44,660 bases of DNA. It comes from Pseudomonadota bacterium (lineage in GTDB: Bacteria > Pseudomonadota > Gammaproteobacteria > Burkholderiales > Gallionellaceae). Below are positions 1 through 9,694 of the stretch, one piece after another (the first letter of the stretch is position 1; every line of letters starts with the position of its first letter). The notes under the pieces were generated by a model. The model saw only the letters and a list, made by a program, of their open reading frames with translations. It did no database searches and was not told the origin of the DNA. The stretch lies in NCBI GenBank assembly GCA_021782995.1, contig JAJXUI010000023.1, positions 1 through 44,660 of the forward strand, read 5' to 3'. A program made the translations under genes and the position numbers.

Positions 1-331
1 AAATACTAGTAATTTTAAAACCAGCCGCATTCAATGCTCTTACAGCCGATTCACGGCCCGGACCCGGACCCTTAATACGTACCTCAAGATTTTTGACACC
101 GTACTCTTGCGCTGACTTTCCAGCGGCTTCCGCAGCGATCTGAGCTGCGAATGGTGTACTTTTACGAGAGCCCTTGAAGCCGTTACCACCGCTTGTTGAC
201 CATGCCAGCGCATTGCCCTGGCGATCTGTAATGGTTACGATCGTGTTATTGAAAGAAGCGTGCACATGGGCAATTCCCTCTGCAACATTCTTCTTTACCT
301 TTTTACGCACTCTCGTGCTGGTTTTAGCCAT
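1..331 (-). CDS. rpsK: 30S ribosomal protein S11 (3' end cut by window edge)
   Basis: S11 lies on the platform of the 30S subunit near the mRNA exit path and contacts S6, S18 and 16S rRNA. About 110 of the usual ~129 residues are present. The reading starts at ATG 331-329 with [15 protein letters not shown] and includes the family-typical stretches [17 protein letters not shown] and [14 protein letters not shown]. The C-terminal ~19 residues lie beyond base 1. It follows rpsM by 20 bases, so it is the second gene of the alpha operon, where rpsD, rpoA and rplQ would be expected outside the window. Confidence 0.97.
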   Translation of the reverse strand, partial: MAKTSTRVRKKVKKNVAEGIAHVHASFNNTIVTITDRQGNALAWSTSGGNGFKGSRKSTPFAAQIAAEAAGKSAQEYGVKNLEVRIKGPGPGRESAVRALNAAGFKITSI

Positions 332-351
332 ATCTAGATTCCTCTACAAAA

Positions 352-717
352 TTACTTCTTGCCGCCGGTAATTGCTTTGCGGGGGCCTTTACGAGTACGA
401 GCATTGGTACGAGTACGCTGACCACGCACAGGCAGACCACGGCGATGACGCAGACCACGATAGCAACCAAGATCCATCAGACGCTTGATACTCATTGAAA
501 TTTCACGACGCAAATCACCTTCTACCGTAAATTTCGCAACCTCTTCACGCAGCTTCTCCATATCAGATTCACTGATATCCTTAATCTTTGTTGAAGTTGC
601 AATTTTGGCAGCCTCACAGATCGAACGTGCTCTGGTTGGGCCAATACCGTAAATCGCAGTCAATGCGATTACAGTATGTTGATGATTTGGAATGTTTACA
701 CCTGCAATACGAGCCAT
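352..717 (-). CDS. rpsM: 30S ribosomal protein S13
   Basis: S13 sits in the head of the 30S subunit and forms bridges to the 50S subunit and contacts with P-site tRNA. The 121-residue product has the usual length. It begins [15 protein letters not shown], carries the helix-two-turn-helix segment [13 protein letters not shown], and ends in the basic [15 protein letters not shown] tail that reaches the P site. It is the first gene of the alpha operon and has its own promoter at 751-780. The leader before it is only about 25 bases, too short for the S4-binding pseudoknot known upstream of rpsM in E. coli, so S4 autoregulation of that form is not visible here. Confidence 0.98.
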   Translation of the reverse strand: MARIAGVNIPNHQHTVIALTAIYGIGPTRARSICEAAKIATSTKIKDISESDMEKLREEVAKFTVEGDLRREISMSIKRLMDLGCYRGLRHRRGLPVRGQRTRTNARTRKGPRKAITGGKK

Positions 718-750
718 GCAGCTACCCTATAATTCTAAGATTAAACGAAA

Positions 751-780
751 ATTATACCACTCAAAAGCTATTTAATACAA
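751..780 (-). promoter_or_regulatory. sigma-70 promoter of the alpha operon (rpsM)
   Basis: On the minus strand a perfect TATAAT (756-751) is preceded by TGG, giving an extended -10 (TGGTATAAT), with TTGTAT 18 bases upstream (780-775). Transcription would start near 744, about 27 bases before the rpsM ATG. The -35 directly abuts the rpmJ stop codon. This fits the known practice of giving rpsM-rpsK-rpsD-rpoA-rplQ a separate promoter. Confidence 0.65.
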
Positions 781-897
781 TCAGCCTTGGCGTTGTTTGT
801 GACGTGGGTTGCTGTTACAGATTACCCTGACAACACCCTTACGTTTAACTACCTTGCAATTACGGCAAACCTTTTTTACAGAAGCTTGAACTTTCAT
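781..897 (-). CDS. rpmJ: 50S ribosomal protein L36 (zinc-binding form)
   Basis: This 38-residue protein begins [15 protein letters not shown] and ends PRHKQRQG. L36 is the smallest 50S protein and organises 23S rRNA helices near the L7/L12 stalk base. The zinc ligands C11, C14, C27 and H33 are all present, so this is the zinc-containing paralogue type and not the zinc-free one induced under zinc starvation. It lies between infA and rpsM, its usual place downstream of secY. Confidence 0.97.
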   Translation of the reverse strand: MKVQASVKKVCRNCKVVKRKGVVRVICNSNPRHKQRQG

Positions 898-925
898 TAC
901 GCTCTCCTTAAATCAATTCTTTCAA

Positions 926-1144
926 TTACTTAGCGCGGAATACTATACGCGCACGACTCAAATCATATGGAGTCAACTCAACAGTAACCTTGTCGCCAGG
1001 CAGAATTCTGATGTAATGCATACGCATTTTTCCAGAAATATGACCTAACACAATAATGCCCGTTTCCAGTTTTACTCTAAAGGTTGCATTGGGCAGGGCT
1101 TCGACGATTTCTCCCTGCATCTGTATGACATCTTCCTTCGCCAT
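926..1144 (-). CDS. infA: Translation initiation factor IF-1
   Basis: IF-1 binds the 30S A site and helps IF-2 and IF-3 select the initiator tRNA. The 72-residue length and the single OB fold are standard, with [20 protein letters not shown] at the start and [18 protein letters not shown] in the RNA-binding face. Its ATG shares one base with the secY stop codon (TAATG), which implies translational coupling. The secY-infA-rpmJ order is common in betaproteobacteria, whereas E. coli carries infA elsewhere. Confidence 0.97.
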   Translation of the reverse strand: MAKEDVIQMQGEIVEALPNATFRVKLETGIIVLGHISGKMRMHYIRILPGDKVTVELTPYDLSRARIVFRAK

Positions 1145-2469
1145 TAACGTGTCAATCCGCCCTTAAAATTAGCTTTCTTTAGCAAACTTTCATACTGATG
1201 CGTCATCATGTATGACTGCACTTGAGCCATGAAATCCATCGTGACAACAACCAGGATCAACAATGAAGTTCCACCAAAGTAGAATGGAACATTCCATTTA
1301 ACTATCAAGAACTCAGGAATCAGACACACAAAAGTAACATATACCGCTCCAATCAACGTTAACCGCAACATGATTTTTTCAATATATCTAGCAGTCTGTT
1401 CACCTGGCCTGATACCTGGCAAAAATGCACCACTCTTTTTCAAGTTATCGGCTGTTTCCTTTGGACTGAACACAAGTGCCGTATAAAAGAAACAGAAAAA
1501 TATGATTGCTGATGCATATAGTAAAACGTAAATTGGCTGACCAGGAGACAGCTTTTCACTGACATCCTTTAACCAATTCATGCTTGAGCTGGTAGCAAAC
1601 ATTCCAGCCAAAGTCGCAGGAAACAGGATGATGCTTGAAGCGAAAATAGGTGGTATTACGCCTGCCATATTCAATTTCAAAGGCAAATGAGAACTTTGTC
1701 CGCCATATACCTTGTTACCTACCTGTCTCTTTGCATAATTTACAAGTATCCTGCGCTGGCCTCGCTCAACATAGACAACCAATGCTGTAACAGCAAAAGC
1801 ACCTACAATCAGGAAAAGCACAATAGGTATGGAAAAGGCACCAAATGCATTAGTTCTAGCCATTTCAAGTGTTGCAGCAATGGCATGCGGCAAACCTGAT
1901 GCGATACCAGCAAAAATAATCAGCGATATTCCATTGCCCAGCCCACGTTCAGTTATTTGCTCACCTAGCCACATTAGGAACATTGTTCCAGTAACAAGGG
2001 TGATTACCGTTGTAATCTGGAACATAAGACCGGGATTTATTACCAAGTCCTTTTGCCCTTGTAATGCAACTGAAATCCCAAATGCCTGTACTGTAGCCAG
2101 TAATACTGTAGCGTATCTTGTATATTGCGTGATTTTTCGCTTACCTGCCTCGCCTTCCTTTTTCAATTGCTCCATTGATGGAACGACATGACTTGCAAGC
2201 TGCATGATGATCGATGCAGAAATATAAGGCATGATTCCAAGCGCGAATATGGAAAAACGTGACAAGGCGCCACCAGAAAACATGTTAAACATACCCATGA
2301 TTCCTCCCTGAGTGGAGGAAAACATCTCTGACAGCACAGCCGGATCAATACCTGGTACAGAAATAAACGTACCAACTCGATACACTACCAGCGCCCCCAA
2401 CAGGAACCACAAGCGTTTGCTCAGGTCCCCATATTTCGCATTTTTCTGATCTCTTACAGCGGTAGACAC
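1144..2469 (-). CDS. secY: Preprotein translocase subunit SecY
   Basis: SecY is the channel of the inner-membrane Sec translocon, which with SecE and SecG moves unfolded proteins across or into the membrane. The 441-residue protein shows about ten hydrophobic segments. Family landmarks include the plug region after SVPGIDP, the [14 protein letters not shown] segment, [14 protein letters not shown], the loop with [15 protein letters not shown]-like sequence at [14 protein letters not shown], and FLPGIRPG. It is the last large gene of the spc operon and is coupled to infA by a one-base overlap. SecE and SecG are not in the window. Confidence 0.98.
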   Translation of the reverse strand: MSTAVRDQKNAKYGDLSKRLWFLLGALVVYRVGTFISVPGIDPAVLSEMFSSTQGGIMGMFNMFSGGALSRFSIFALGIMPYISASIIMQLASHVVPSMEQLKKEGEAGKRKITQYTRYATVLLATVQAFGISVALQGQKDLVINPGLMFQITTVITLVTGTMFLMWLGEQITERGLGNGISLIIFAGIASGLPHAIAATLEMARTNAFGAFSIPIVLFLIVGAFAVTALVVYVERGQRRILVNYAKRQVGNKVYGGQSSHLPLKLNMAGVIPPIFASSIILFPATLAGMFATSSSMNWLKDVSEKLSPGQPIYVLLYASAIIFFCFFYTALVFSPKETADNLKKSGAFLPGIRPGEQTARYIEKIMLRLTLIGAVYVTFVCLIPEFLIVKWNVPFYFGGTSLLILVVVTMDFMAQVQSYMMTHQYESLLKKANFKGGLTR

Positions 2470-2478
2470 GAGCTAACC

Positions 2479-2913
2479 TTACTCTGCAATACTTCCGCCA
2501 GCAGCTTCTACAGCTGCCTTGGCACCTTTAGTCAGTTGCAATCCCTGCAACTTGACCGCGCGCTTTAATTCTCCACTCAGAATGACTTTTGCATTAAGTG
2601 CACGTGCTGAGATGACGCCTGCCTGCTTAAGTGCAAGCAAGTCAATCATATCAACAGGCATGTTCTGCAAATCACCCAGGCTTACCTGAGCTGTATCTCC
2701 ACGAGTCAAGGAAACGAATCCACGTTTGGGCAAACGACGCTGCAATGGCATCTGTCCACCTTCAAAGCCAACCTTATGGAAGCCACCTGCACGAGATTTC
2801 TGCCCTTTATGACCACGACCACATGTTTTGCCAATGCCCGAGCCCATGCCACGACCTACACGACGTCTAGCATGTTTGCTGCCTGTGCCGGGCTTAAGTT
2901 GATTTAATTCCAT
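2479..2913 (-). CDS. rplO: 50S ribosomal protein L15
   Basis: L15 is a late-assembling 50S protein whose extended arm threads through 23S rRNA near the peptidyl-transferase core. I chose ATG 2913 ([13 protein letters not shown], 144 residues) because it matches the conserved family start and overlaps the rpmD stop by one base (TAATG). A start four codons upstream is possible but atypical. The glycine- and basic-rich region [20 protein letters not shown] (residues about 17-36) is diagnostic. Confidence 0.96.
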   Translation of the reverse strand: MELNQLKPGTGSKHARRRVGRGMGSGIGKTCGRGHKGQKSRAGGFHKVGFEGGQMPLQRRLPKRGFVSLTRGDTAQVSLGDLQNMPVDMIDLLALKQAGVISARALNAKVILSGELKRAVKLQGLQLTKGAKAAVEAAGGSIAE

Positions 2914-3098
2914 TATGCCTCCCACTTCACGAGGTAAAATACCTTGTTAATCATGCCGCGTACAGCAGGTGTGTTTTCCACTTCTACGGTTTGATTGAGC
3001 TTACGCAATCCAAGCCCACGTACACAGGCACGATGATCCTGTTTAGTACCAATCGGGCTTTTAACCAGCGTAACTTTAATTTTTGTAGCCTGAGTCAT
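2913..3098 (-). CDS. rpmD: 50S ribosomal protein L30
   Basis: L30 is a small 50S protein of the ferredoxin-like fold. The 61-residue product starts [19 protein letters not shown] and contains [20 protein letters not shown], which is typical of bacterial L30. The start at ATG 3098 was preferred over an in-frame codon five residues upstream because only the shorter product has the family length. Its stop overlaps the rplO start, and it follows rpsE by four bases. Confidence 0.95.
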   Translation of the reverse strand: MTQATKIKVTLVKSPIGTKQDHRACVRGLGLRKLNQTVEVENTPAVRGMINKVFYLVKWEA

Positions 3099-3102
3099 TT
3101 TG

Positions 3103-3624
3103 TTACCCCACAATCTCTTCGACCGACTTACCGCGCTTAGCTGCGATTTCAGAAGGTGAATTCAAGGATTGCAAACCGTTCAATGTAGCACGTACTACAT
3201 TGTATGGATTGCTTGATCCGATGCACTTTGCAAGAATGTTTTTTACACCAACAGCTTCAAAAACAGCACGCATCGCACCACCAGCGATAATTCCCGTACC
3301 ATCAGATGCAGGCATCATGATGACTTTAGCAGCACCATGACGGCCAACAACTGAGTGATGTAATGTTCCGTTTTTCAGGTTTACCTTGAACATCTTGCGT
3401 CGAGATTCATCCATGGCTTTCTGAACGGCAACTGGAACTTCCTTAGACTTTCCCTTACCCATGCCGACACTACCATCACCATCACCTACAACTGTAAGCG
3501 CAGCAAACCCCATGATACGACCACCCTTAACAACTTTAGTAACACGGTTAACAGCAATCATCTTTTCGATGAGGCCGTCTCCACGCTCTTCCTGTTGCTG
3601 TACTTTTCCTTGAGCTTTAGACAT
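3103..3624 (-). CDS. rpsE: 30S ribosomal protein S5
   Basis: S5 lines the mRNA entry channel with S3 and S4 and influences decoding fidelity. The 173-residue product has the N-terminal double-stranded RNA-binding domain ([20 protein letters not shown], about residues 28-47) and the C-terminal domain with [21 protein letters not shown] 3624 is chosen because a GGAG ribosome-binding site lies about seven bases upstream and the family starts at this point. An upstream in-frame start would add only four residues. Confidence 0.97.
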   Translation of the reverse strand: MSKAQGKVQQQEERGDGLIEKMIAVNRVTKVVKGGRIMGFAALTVVGDGDGSVGMGKGKSKEVPVAVQKAMDESRRKMFKVNLKNGTLHHSVVGRHGAAKVIMMPASDGTGIIAGGAMRAVFEAVGVKNILAKCIGSSNPYNVVRATLNGLQSLNSPSEIAAKRGKSVEEIVG

Positions 3625-3638
3625 TTTTAACTCCAAAC

Positions 3639-3995
3639 TTAGAATTGCAGGCCATTTTCACGTGCAGCATCAGCAAGTGCCTTGATGCGACCATGATATT
3701 TATGACCTGAACGGTCGAACGCCAAAGATGTAATTCCTGCACTCTTGGCCTTTTCAGCAATACGCTTTCCCACCAGAGCTGCAGCCGCTTTATTTCCACC
3801 GTTAGCAATTTCCTTGCGAATCTCAGCTTCTGTAGTCGATGCACTTGCGAGAATCTTTCCACCGCACGCAGAAATAATCTGGGCATAAATATGCTGGTTG
3901 GTACGGCATACAGCCAGACGTACTGAATTCTGATCAGCAATTTTTGCACGGGTTTTGCGTGCTCTGCGCTGACGCGCCTCAATTTTGTTAGTCAT
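3639..3995 (-). CDS. rplR: 50S ribosomal protein L18
   Basis: L18 binds 5S rRNA together with L5 and helps place it in the central protuberance. The 118-residue product has a basic N-terminus ([13 protein letters not shown]) and the conserved tail [20 protein letters not shown], which is the family signature. Length is normal. The gene sits between rplF and rpsE in the standard spc order, with short intergenic gaps. Confidence 0.97.
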   Translation of the reverse strand: MTNKIEARQRRARKTRAKIADQNSVRLAVCRTNQHIYAQIISACGGKILASASTTEAEIRKEIANGGNKAAAALVGKRIAEKAKSAGITSLAFDRSGHKYHGRIKALADAARENGLQF

Positions 3996-4006
3996 TTCAG
4001 CCTCAA

Positions 4007-4540
4007 TTATTTCTTCTTGGTTTCTTTCAGGATAACTACTTCATCCGCATACCGGACGCCCTTACCTTTGTATGGCTCGGGCGGACGATATGCCCTGATT
4101 TCAGCAGCTACCTGACCGACCAATTGCTTATCTGGACTTGTTAATACAATTTCAGTCTGTGCAGGCGTAGCTACTTTTACGCCTGCCGGCATTTTGTGTG
4201 CCACTGGATGTGAAAAGCCTAAGCTTAGATTCAAAGTATCACCTGCTGCCTGTGCACGGTAACCCACACCTACCAGGGTCAATTTGCGTTCAAAACCTTT
4301 TGATACACCCTGAACCATATTTGCCAATAACGCACGCAACGTACCAGACATCGCAATAGACTGTTTGGAGTTACTTTTAGCCTTGCAAAGTAATGCATCT
4401 CCTGAACGCTCTACCGCTACATCTCCATTCAATGGCTGATTCAACGTACCCAAAGGTCCCTTGACGGAGATCTGATTGGCAGACAATGAAACCTCAACGC
4501 CTGTAGGTACGGTAATTGGACTCTTAGCAACTCTTGACAT
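4007..4540 (-). CDS. rplF: 50S ribosomal protein L6
   Basis: L6 contacts the sarcin-ricin loop region and the base of the L7/L12 stalk, where elongation factors bind. The 177-residue protein has the two repeated alpha/beta domains of the family: the first begins [17 protein letters not shown], and the second contains LVGVGYRAQ and ends with the signature [14 protein letters not shown]. It is ten bases from rpsH. Confidence 0.98.
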   Translation of the reverse strand: MSRVAKSPITVPTGVEVSLSANQISVKGPLGTLNQPLNGDVAVERSGDALLCKAKSNSKQSIAMSGTLRALLANMVQGVSKGFERKLTLVGVGYRAQAAGDTLNLSLGFSHPVAHKMPAGVKVATPAQTEIVLTSPDKQLVGQVAAEIRAYRPPEPYKGKGVRYADEVVILKETKKK

Positions 4541-4549
4541 GACTACCTC

Positions 4550-4945
4550 TTACGCAACGATGCAAAGTACTTCACCGCCAATACCATTGGCGCGGGCCTT
4601 GCGATCTGTCATCAAACCTTTGGAGGTGGAAATAATGGCCACGCCCAATCCATTCATTACATTAGGAATATCCTTACTTCCTTTGTAAATGCGCAAGCCG
4701 GGACGGCTAACACGCTGCATCATTTCTATTACAGGCCTATTCGCATAATATTTCAGGCCAACTTCAAGTACAGGCTTGCCACCTTCATCATTAATCTTGT
4801 AACCGTCAACATAACCTTCTTCTTGCAGAATTTTAGCTAAAGCCACTTTCAATTTTGAAGAGGGCATGGCAACCGTAGACTTCTCTGCCATCTGCGCATT
4901 CCGAATACGCGTAAGCATATCGGCGATTGGATCACTCATACTCAT
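4550..4945 (-). CDS. rpsH: 30S ribosomal protein S8
   Basis: S8 is a primary 16S rRNA-binding protein of the central domain and, in E. coli, the translational repressor of the spc operon. The 131-residue product begins [18 protein letters not shown] and contains the C-terminal signature [14 protein letters not shown] followed by [12 protein letters not shown] did not find a convincing copy of the S8 repressor site by eye near rplX-rplE, so autoregulation is inferred from the family alone. Confidence 0.98.
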   Translation of the reverse strand: MSMSDPIADMLTRIRNAQMAEKSTVAMPSSKLKVALAKILQEEGYVDGYKINDEGGKPVLEVGLKYYANRPVIEMMQRVSRPGLRIYKGSKDIPNVMNGLGVAIISTSKGLMTDRKARANGIGGEVLCIVA

Positions 4946-4955
4946 AAATTCACCC

Positions 4956-5261
4956 TTACCAGCTTGCCTTAACTACACCCGGTACTTCACCGCGCATTAC
5001 ATACTCGCGCAGCTTGATACGACCAAGACCAAATTTCCTGAATACACCGCGAGGACGACCCGTCAATTTACAACGATTACGCAACCGCACTGGACTTGCA
5101 TTTCGCGGAAGAGCCTGCAACTTGCCACGAGCTTCAGCACGCTCATCATCCGAAAGCTTCACATTAGAAATGATAGCTTTTAAGTCACTGCGCTTTGCAG
5201 CATATTTTTCAACTGTCTCACGACGTTTCTTATCGCGATTCATAACAGAAAGTTTTGCCAT
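4956..5261 (-). CDS. rpsN: 30S ribosomal protein S14 (zinc-free form)
   Basis: S14 lies in the 30S head close to S3, S10 and S13. The product is 101 residues, the long form that lacks the CxxC-CxxC zinc knuckle seen in the short ~61-residue type. Only one cysteine, in [18 protein letters not shown], is present in the conserved core. The start [15 protein letters not shown] is typical of proteobacteria. It lies between rplE and rpsH with gaps of eight to ten bases. Confidence 0.98.
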   Translation of the reverse strand: MAKLSVMNRDKKRRETVEKYAAKRSDLKAIISNVKLSDDERAEARGKLQALPRNASPVRLRNRCKLTGRPRGVFRKFGLGRIKLREYVMRGEVPGVVKASW

Positions 5262-5269
5262 AATTTACC

Positions 5270-5809
5270 TCAGTTTTTCAGCGGCAATTTAAATGCAGTC
5301 AACAAAGCCCTGGCTTCGTCATCTGTTTTTGCCGTTGTCGTAATTGTGATATTCATACCACGGAGCGCATCAATTTTGTCATATTCCACTTCCGGAAAAA
5401 TGATCTGTTCTTTAACGCCCATATTGTAATTACCACGCCCGTCAAATGACTTGCCTGATAAACCGCGGAAATCTCGTATACGCGGGATGGAGATAGTAAC
5501 CAGGCGATCCAAGAATTCATACATACGATCTCGGCGCAAAGTAACCTTACAACCTACCGGATAGTTCTGGCGAATTTTGAACCCCGCGATGGATTTCTTG
5601 GATTTGGTAACAACAGGCTTTTGACCAGCAATTTTTTGCATATCAGAAACCGCATGATCCATCACCTTTTTATCCGCCACAGCCTCGCCTACACCCATAT
5701 TAAGTGTAATCTTTTCGATACGAGGCACTTCCATTACCGATTTGTAACCATATTTTTCCATCAACTGCTTGGTTACTGTATTTTTGTAAAATTCATACAA
5801 ACGAGACAT
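5270..5809 (-). CDS. rplE: 50S ribosomal protein L5
   Basis: L5 binds 5S rRNA and forms inter-subunit bridges with S13 and contacts with P-site tRNA. The 179-residue protein starts [12 protein letters not shown], has the signature [17 protein letters not shown] (about residues 28-44), and the segment [17 protein letters not shown] in the second half. Length and order (rplX-rplE-rpsN) are standard. Confidence 0.98.
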   Translation of the reverse strand: MSRLYEFYKNTVTKQLMEKYGYKSVMEVPRIEKITLNMGVGEAVADKKVMDHAVSDMQKIAGQKPVVTKSKKSIAGFKIRQNYPVGCKVTLRRDRMYEFLDRLVTISIPRIRDFRGLSGKSFDGRGNYNMGVKEQIIFPEVEYDKIDALRGMNITITTTAKTDDEARALLTAFKLPLKN

Positions 5810-5821
5810 TACTTATTCCCC

Positions 5822-6133
5822 TCAGGCGATTACTTCGCCATTTGACTTGAAGACGCGTATCTTTTTCCCATCTTCCAGCATTTTGTAACCAACACGATCC
5901 GCTTTCTTTGTCGCAGCGTTATAGATCGCAACGTTAGAAATGTGTATTGGCATTTCTTTCTCCACAATACCGCCAGCATCACCCTTGATTGGATTTGGTT
6001 TCTGGTGTTTCTTAACTTTGTTTACACCGCTAACCAGCAGCTTATCACCGACAACACCAACAACGCTCCCGCGATTGCCTTTATCTTTACCAGCAATGAC
6101 AATTACTTCGTCATTTTTTTTGATCTTGCTCAT
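5822..6133 (-). CDS. rplX: 50S ribosomal protein L24
   Basis: L24 is an assembly initiator that binds the 5' domain of 23S rRNA and sits at the exit of the peptide tunnel. The 103-residue protein has the N-terminal KOW motif ([20 protein letters not shown], about residues 5-24) and the family segment [16 protein letters not shown]. It lies 12 bases before rplE and 19 bases after rplN. Confidence 0.98.
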   Translation of the reverse strand: MSKIKKNDEVIVIAGKDKGNRGSVVGVVGDKLLVSGVNKVKKHQKPNPIKGDAGGIVEKEMPIHISNVAIYNAATKKADRVGYKMLEDGKKIRVFKSNGEVIA

Positions 6134-6152
6134 GATATTTCCTTGGATTGCA

Positions 6153-6521
6153 TTAAAGCACTTCAGGTGCCAACGAAACGATTTTCATGAATCGCTCAGT
6201 ACGCAACTCACGTGTAACCGGTCCGAAAATACGTGTTCCGATAGGCTCTAGCTTTGTGTTCAGCAGCACAGCCGCATTTCCATCAAACTTCACCAGCGAA
6301 CCATCTGCGCGCCGAACGCCTTTAGCAGTTCGCACTACTACTGCATTGTAGACATCACCTTTTTTAACACGAGATCTAGGCGCCGCATCACGGATACTTA
6401 CCTTGATAACATCACCAATAGATGCATAACGACGCTTTGAGCCACCAAGTACCTTGATGCACATAACGCTACGCGCACCGGTATTATCGGCCACGTTCAA
6501 AATAGACTGCATTTGTATCAT
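6153..6521 (-). CDS. rplN: 50S ribosomal protein L14
   Basis: L14 is a 50S interface protein that forms bridges to 16S rRNA and is the docking point of the silencing factor RsfS. The 122-residue product starts [19 protein letters not shown] and ends [17 protein letters not shown], both typical. It is the first gene of the spc operon: unlike every other neighbour pair here it is separated from the upstream gene (rpsQ) by 144 bases, which hold a promoter (6617-6645) and a leader hairpin (6583-6598). A GGAG-type ribosome-binding site precedes the ATG. Confidence 0.98.
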   Translation of the reverse strand: MIQMQSILNVADNTGARSVMCIKVLGGSKRRYASIGDVIKVSIRDAAPRSRVKKGDVYNAVVVRTAKGVRRADGSLVKFDGNAAVLLNTKLEPIGTRIFGPVTRELRTERFMKIVSLAPEVL

Positions 6522-6582
6522 TTAATATCTCCAACTTATTCCGCTTTGGACGGCTAGTTTTGGAACCCGCTAAGGGGACAGG

Positions 6583-6598
6583 CCGTCGCAAGCGACGG
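6583..6598 (-). other. leader hairpin in the rplN 5' UTR
   Basis: CCGTCGC-AA-GCGACGG is a perfect inverted repeat of seven bases with almost no spacer (in RNA, six pairs closing a CAAG tetraloop). It falls about 12 bases after the predicted transcription start of the spc operon and about 60 bases before the rplN ATG. It is not followed by a U tract, so it is not an intrinsic terminator. It may protect the 5' end or bind a ribosomal protein; the sequence alone cannot say. Confidence 0.6.
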
Positions 6599-6616
6599 TG
6601 TGAAACGAAGCTGCGC

Positions 6617-6645
6617 ATTATATCCGCACTTGCATAGTTATGCAA
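6617..6645 (-). promoter_or_regulatory. sigma-70 promoter of the spc operon (rplN)
   Basis: On the minus strand TTGCAT (6645-6640), a 17-base spacer and a perfect TATAAT (6622-6617) are followed by a predicted start near 6610. The -35 falls inside the palindrome CTTGCATA-GT-TATGCAAG. The position between rpsQ and rplN is the same as the classical spc promoter of E. coli, which supports the call although the -35 matches consensus only in its first three bases. Confidence 0.7.
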
Positions 6646-6665
6646 GCACGGCAAAGCAATTTAAT

Positions 6666-6923
6666 TTACTGGGTTTTTCCCACAAGCTTGGATATGCGCC
6701 ATGATTTCGTTTTGGAAAGCGGGCGGCATTCCTCAATCGTCACCACATCACCTTGATTGCACTCATTGTTATCATCATGAGCGTGGTACTTTTTGGACAC
6801 CCTTACAACCTTACCCAATAAAGGATGCTTGATTTTTCGCTCTACCAGTACAGTTACTGTTTTGTCCATTTTGTTGCTGACAACAGTACCTGTTAATGTT
6901 CGTTTCAGATTAGTTGCATTCAT
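6666..6923 (-). CDS. rpsQ: 30S ribosomal protein S17
   Basis: S17 is a primary 16S rRNA-binding protein of the 5' domain with an OB fold. The 85-residue product begins [20 protein letters not shown] and contains [12 protein letters not shown]-like sequence at [23 protein letters not shown] and the tail [17 protein letters not shown]. It is the last gene of the S10 operon and its ATG shares one base with the rpmC stop. Confidence 0.97.
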   Translation of the reverse strand: MNATNLKRTLTGTVVSNKMDKTVTVLVERKIKHPLLGKVVRVSKKYHAHDDNNECNQGDVVTIEECRPLSKTKSWRISKLVGKTQ

Positions 6924-7114
6924 TACTGCACACCCTTCTCAGCCAGAACTGTTTTAACACGAGCAATATCCCGGCGAACCTTTCCCAACATGCTGTTATT
7001 TGTTAACTGTTGCGTCGCCAATTGCATACGCAAACCAAATTGCGCTTTCGTCAGAGACATCAATTCCGCTTGCAGATCTTCCACTGACCTGGACTTTAAT
7101 TCACTAGCTTTCAT
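6923..7114 (-). CDS. rpmC: 50S ribosomal protein L29
   Basis: L29 is a two-helix coiled protein near the tunnel exit, where trigger factor and SRP dock with L23. The start chosen is ATG 7114 ([14 protein letters not shown], 63 residues). An in-frame GTG six bases upstream overlaps the rplP stop, but the AGGAG ribosome-binding site is seven bases from the ATG and only one base from the GTG, which decides for the ATG. The conserved [11 protein letters not shown] segment is near the C-terminus. Confidence 0.95.
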   Translation of the reverse strand: MKASELKSRSVEDLQAELMSLTKAQFGLRMQLATQQLTNNSMLGKVRRDIARVKTVLAEKGVQ

Positions 7115-7116
7115 GC

Positions 7117-7533
7117 TCACGCTCCTACCTGTCTAGTAACGAAAGTGGTTTCAATTGGCAGTTTTGCAGAAGCAAGACGGAAAGCCTCACGCGCAATGGT
7201 TTCATCGACGCCATCCATTTCATACAACATTTTGCCAGGTTGTATTTCCGCAACATAGTATTCCGGACTACCTTTACCATTTCCCATTCGAACCTCTGCA
7301 GGTTTTTGAGAAATAGGTTTGTCTGGAAATACACGAATCCATATTCTGCCACCACGTTTAATGTGTCGTGTCATTGCCCTACGCGCAGCTTCGATTTGAC
7401 GCGCAGTCAATCGACCACGGCCTACTGCTTTTAAACCAAACTCACCGAAATTGACTTTGTTACCGCGTGTCGCAATACCAGTATTACGACCCTTCTGCTC
7501 TTTGCGATATTTTCTTCTAGCTGGCTGTAGCAT
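7117..7533 (-). CDS. rplP: 50S ribosomal protein L16
   Basis: L16 organises the A-site tRNA binding region of the 50S subunit. The 138-residue protein begins [17 protein letters not shown], has the signature [21 protein letters not shown] (positions about 48-68) and [19 protein letters not shown]. Its 5' end overlaps rpsC by 17 bases, an overlap that is usual for this gene pair in proteobacteria. Confidence 0.98.
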   Translation of the reverse strand: MLQPARRKYRKEQKGRNTGIATRGNKVNFGEFGLKAVGRGRLTARQIEAARRAMTRHIKRGGRIWIRVFPDKPISQKPAEVRMGNGKGSPEYYVAEIQPGKMLYEMDGVDETIAREAFRLASAKLPIETTFVTRQVGA

Positions 7534-8227
7534 GTTTAGCCCCTTGCTTTCTTACACGTTTTTCCGGCTCCACAACAGGTGCTGCAATTTCCTGAATTCC
7601 TGTGTTTTCGCCTTTGTAAACCCAAACTTTTACACCGATCAAGCCATATGTTGTATAGGCTTCAGAGGTTCCATAGTCAATATCCGCCCTCAATGTATGC
7701 AGCGGAACTCGACCTTCACGATACCATTCAGTCCGTGCAATCTCGATTCCATTCAAACGACCAGAACTCATGATCTTGATGCCCTGAGCGCCTAGACGCA
7801 TTGCATTTTGCATAGCGCGCTTCATTGCACGGCGGAACATAATCCGTTTTTCAAGTTGCTGGGTAATTGAGTCTGCGATCAATTGTGCATCAATTTCAGG
7901 TTTGCGCACTTCTTCTATATTCAGCGCTACATCAGGCAAGCCCATGCGCTTTTTCAATTCGGCACGAAGTGTTTCAATATCTTCACCCTTTTTACCAATG
8001 ACAACACCTGGACGTGCAGAGTAAATAGTGATTTTTGCATTTTTAGCGGGACGCTCGATTACAATCTTTGAAACCATTGCACCTGAAAGTTTTTTCTTCA
8101 GGAAGGAGCGCACCTCGATATCTCTCAGCAACAGATCAGAGAATACTTTGCTGCTGGCAAACCATCTGGAGTTCCAGCTCTTGTTTACGCTCAATCGGAA
8201 TCCGATTGGATGAATTTTCTGACCCAT
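7517..8227 (-). CDS. rpsC: 30S ribosomal protein S3
   Basis: S3 lines the mRNA entry channel and has helicase activity with S4 and S5. The 236-residue product contains the KH type-2 RNA-binding domain with [19 protein letters not shown] (about residues 72-90) and the C-terminal domain with [20 protein letters not shown]. Start [14 protein letters not shown] is standard. It lies three bases after rplV. Confidence 0.98.
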   Translation of the reverse strand: MGQKIHPIGFRLSVNKSWNSRWFASSKVFSDLLLRDIEVRSFLKKKLSGAMVSKIVIERPAKNAKITIYSARPGVVIGKKGEDIETLRAELKKRMGLPDVALNIEEVRKPEIDAQLIADSITQQLEKRIMFRRAMKRAMQNAMRLGAQGIKIMSSGRLNGIEIARTEWYREGRVPLHTLRADIDYGTSEAYTTYGLIGVKVWVYKGENTGIQEIAAPVVEPEKRVRKQGAKHATAS

Positions 8228-8230
8228 GTC

Positions 8231-8563
8231 TTATTTGCTCCCGACCACGATAGTAATATGGCAAGTTTGCTTTTCAATACCTGTGCCACGACCTTTTGCA
8301 CGAGGAATCATGCGTTTTAATGATGTAGCCTTATCAACAAAGATTGTGCTGACTTTCAGCTCATCAATATCCGCTCCATCATTGTGCTCCGCATTTGCAA
8401 TTGCAGACTCCAAGCCTTTTTTGATAATTACAGCTGCCTTTTTAGGGCTAAAGGAAAGAATCTGCAATGCTTTATCTACTGGCAACCCACGAATTTGATC
8501 TGCCACTAGCCTGCCCTTTTGTGCGGAAAGGCGAACACCCCTTACTACTGCTGTTGTGCTCAT
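8231..8563 (-). CDS. rplV: 50S ribosomal protein L22
   Basis: L22 lines the peptide exit tunnel at its constriction, where it can carry macrolide-resistance and stalling determinants. The 110-residue protein begins [20 protein letters not shown] and contains the tunnel-lining hairpin around [15 protein letters not shown] (about residues 85-99). Length and position between rpsS and rpsC are normal. Confidence 0.98.
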   Translation of the reverse strand: MSTTAVVRGVRLSAQKGRLVADQIRGLPVDKALQILSFSPKKAAVIIKKGLESAIANAEHNDGADIDELKVSTIFVDKATSLKRMIPRAKGRGTGIEKQTCHITIVVGSK

Positions 8564-8572
8564 GATGCCTCC

Positions 8573-8851
8573 TTATTTCTTAGCTGCTTTTTTATCAGCA
8601 GCGTGACCTTTAAAGGTACGAGTCAGCGAAAATTCACCGAGCTTGTGACCTACCATATTCTCAGAAATATATACTGGAATATGCTGTTTACCATTGTGCA
8701 CTGCGATTGTCAGACCTACAAAATCCGGCATTACAGTTGAACGACGCGACCAGGTTTTAACTGGACGTTTGTCATTGGTAGCACGCACTGTTTCAATTTT
8801 TTTCAACAAATGTGCGTCTACAAATGGGCCTTTTTTAATTGAACGAGCCAT
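8573..8851 (-). CDS. rpsS: 30S ribosomal protein S19
   Basis: S19 is in the 30S head, partners S13, and contacts A- and P-site tRNAs. The 92-residue product starts [20 protein letters not shown] and includes the signature [23 protein letters not shown]. It ends with the alanine- and lysine-rich tail AADKKAAKK common in betaproteobacteria. The gaps to rplB and rplV are ten and nine bases. Confidence 0.98.
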   Translation of the reverse strand: MARSIKKGPFVDAHLLKKIETVRATNDKRPVKTWSRRSTVMPDFVGLTIAVHNGKQHIPVYISENMVGHKLGEFSLTRTFKGHAADKKAAKK

Positions 8852-8861
8852 GAATTACCCC

Positions 8862-9689
8862 TTAAGCCTGGAAGCGACGACGAACAATCATGTTGTCGGT
8901 ACGTTTATTACGACGTGTGCGGAAGCCTTTAGCTGGCACACCCCATGGGCTAACCGGATTTCTACCAGCAGCGGTTTTACCTTCACCACCACCATGAGGG
9001 TGATCTACCGGGTTCATTACCACACCACGTACGGTTGGCCTGATGCCGCGCCAGCGATTTGCTCCAGCTTTACCTATAGAGCGCAAGGAGTGCTCGCCAT
9101 TGCTTACTTCACCGATAGTTGCTCGGCAATCCACGTGTACCTTGCGAATTTCGCCAGAGCGCAAGCGCAACTGTGCATAACTACCTTCGCGCGCCAACAG
9201 CTGCACAGAAGTACCGGCTGAACGAGAGAGTTGAGCACCCTTGCCCGGCATCATTTCGATGCAGTGAATCGTAGAACCGACAGGTATATTACGCAATGGC
9301 AGTGTATTACCTACCTTGATAGGGGCTTCAGATCCATTTGAGAGTTGTGTACCAACGGATACACCTTTTGGCGCAATAATATAACGACGCTCGCCATCCG
9401 CATAGCACAACAAAGCAATGTGCGCACTACGATTAGGATCATACTCAATATGCTCAACCACAGCAGGAATACCATCCTTATTGCGCTTGAAGTCGATCAT
9501 ACGATAATGCTTTTTATGACCACCACCCATGTGGCGAACCGTTATATGCCCATTATTATTACGCCCAGCACTCTTGCTTTTCTTTTCAAGCAATGCTGAA
9601 TGCGGCTTGCCTTTATGCAGCTCCGGGGAAACAACACGAACTACTGCACGACGACCTGGAGAAGTAGGTTTTAATTTAATCAATGCCAT
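8862..9689 (-). CDS. rplB: 50S ribosomal protein L2
   Basis: L2 is the most conserved 50S protein, required for subunit association and for peptidyl-transferase activity. The 275-residue protein begins [19 protein letters not shown] and contains the signature [20 protein letters not shown] (about residues 225-244) with the conserved histidine of the HGGG loop. Length is standard. It lies five bases after rplW. Confidence 0.99.
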   Translation of the reverse strand: MALIKLKPTSPGRRAVVRVVSPELHKGKPHSALLEKKSKSAGRNNNGHITVRHMGGGHKKHYRMIDFKRNKDGIPAVVEHIEYDPNRSAHIALLCYADGERRYIIAPKGVSVGTQLSNGSEAPIKVGNTLPLRNIPVGSTIHCIEMMPGKGAQLSRSAGTSVQLLAREGSYAQLRLRSGEIRKVHVDCRATIGEVSNGEHSLRSIGKAGANRWRGIRPTVRGVVMNPVDHPHGGGEGKTAAGRNPVSPWGVPAKGFRTRRNKRTDNMIVRRRFQA

Positions 9690-9694
9690 GATAA

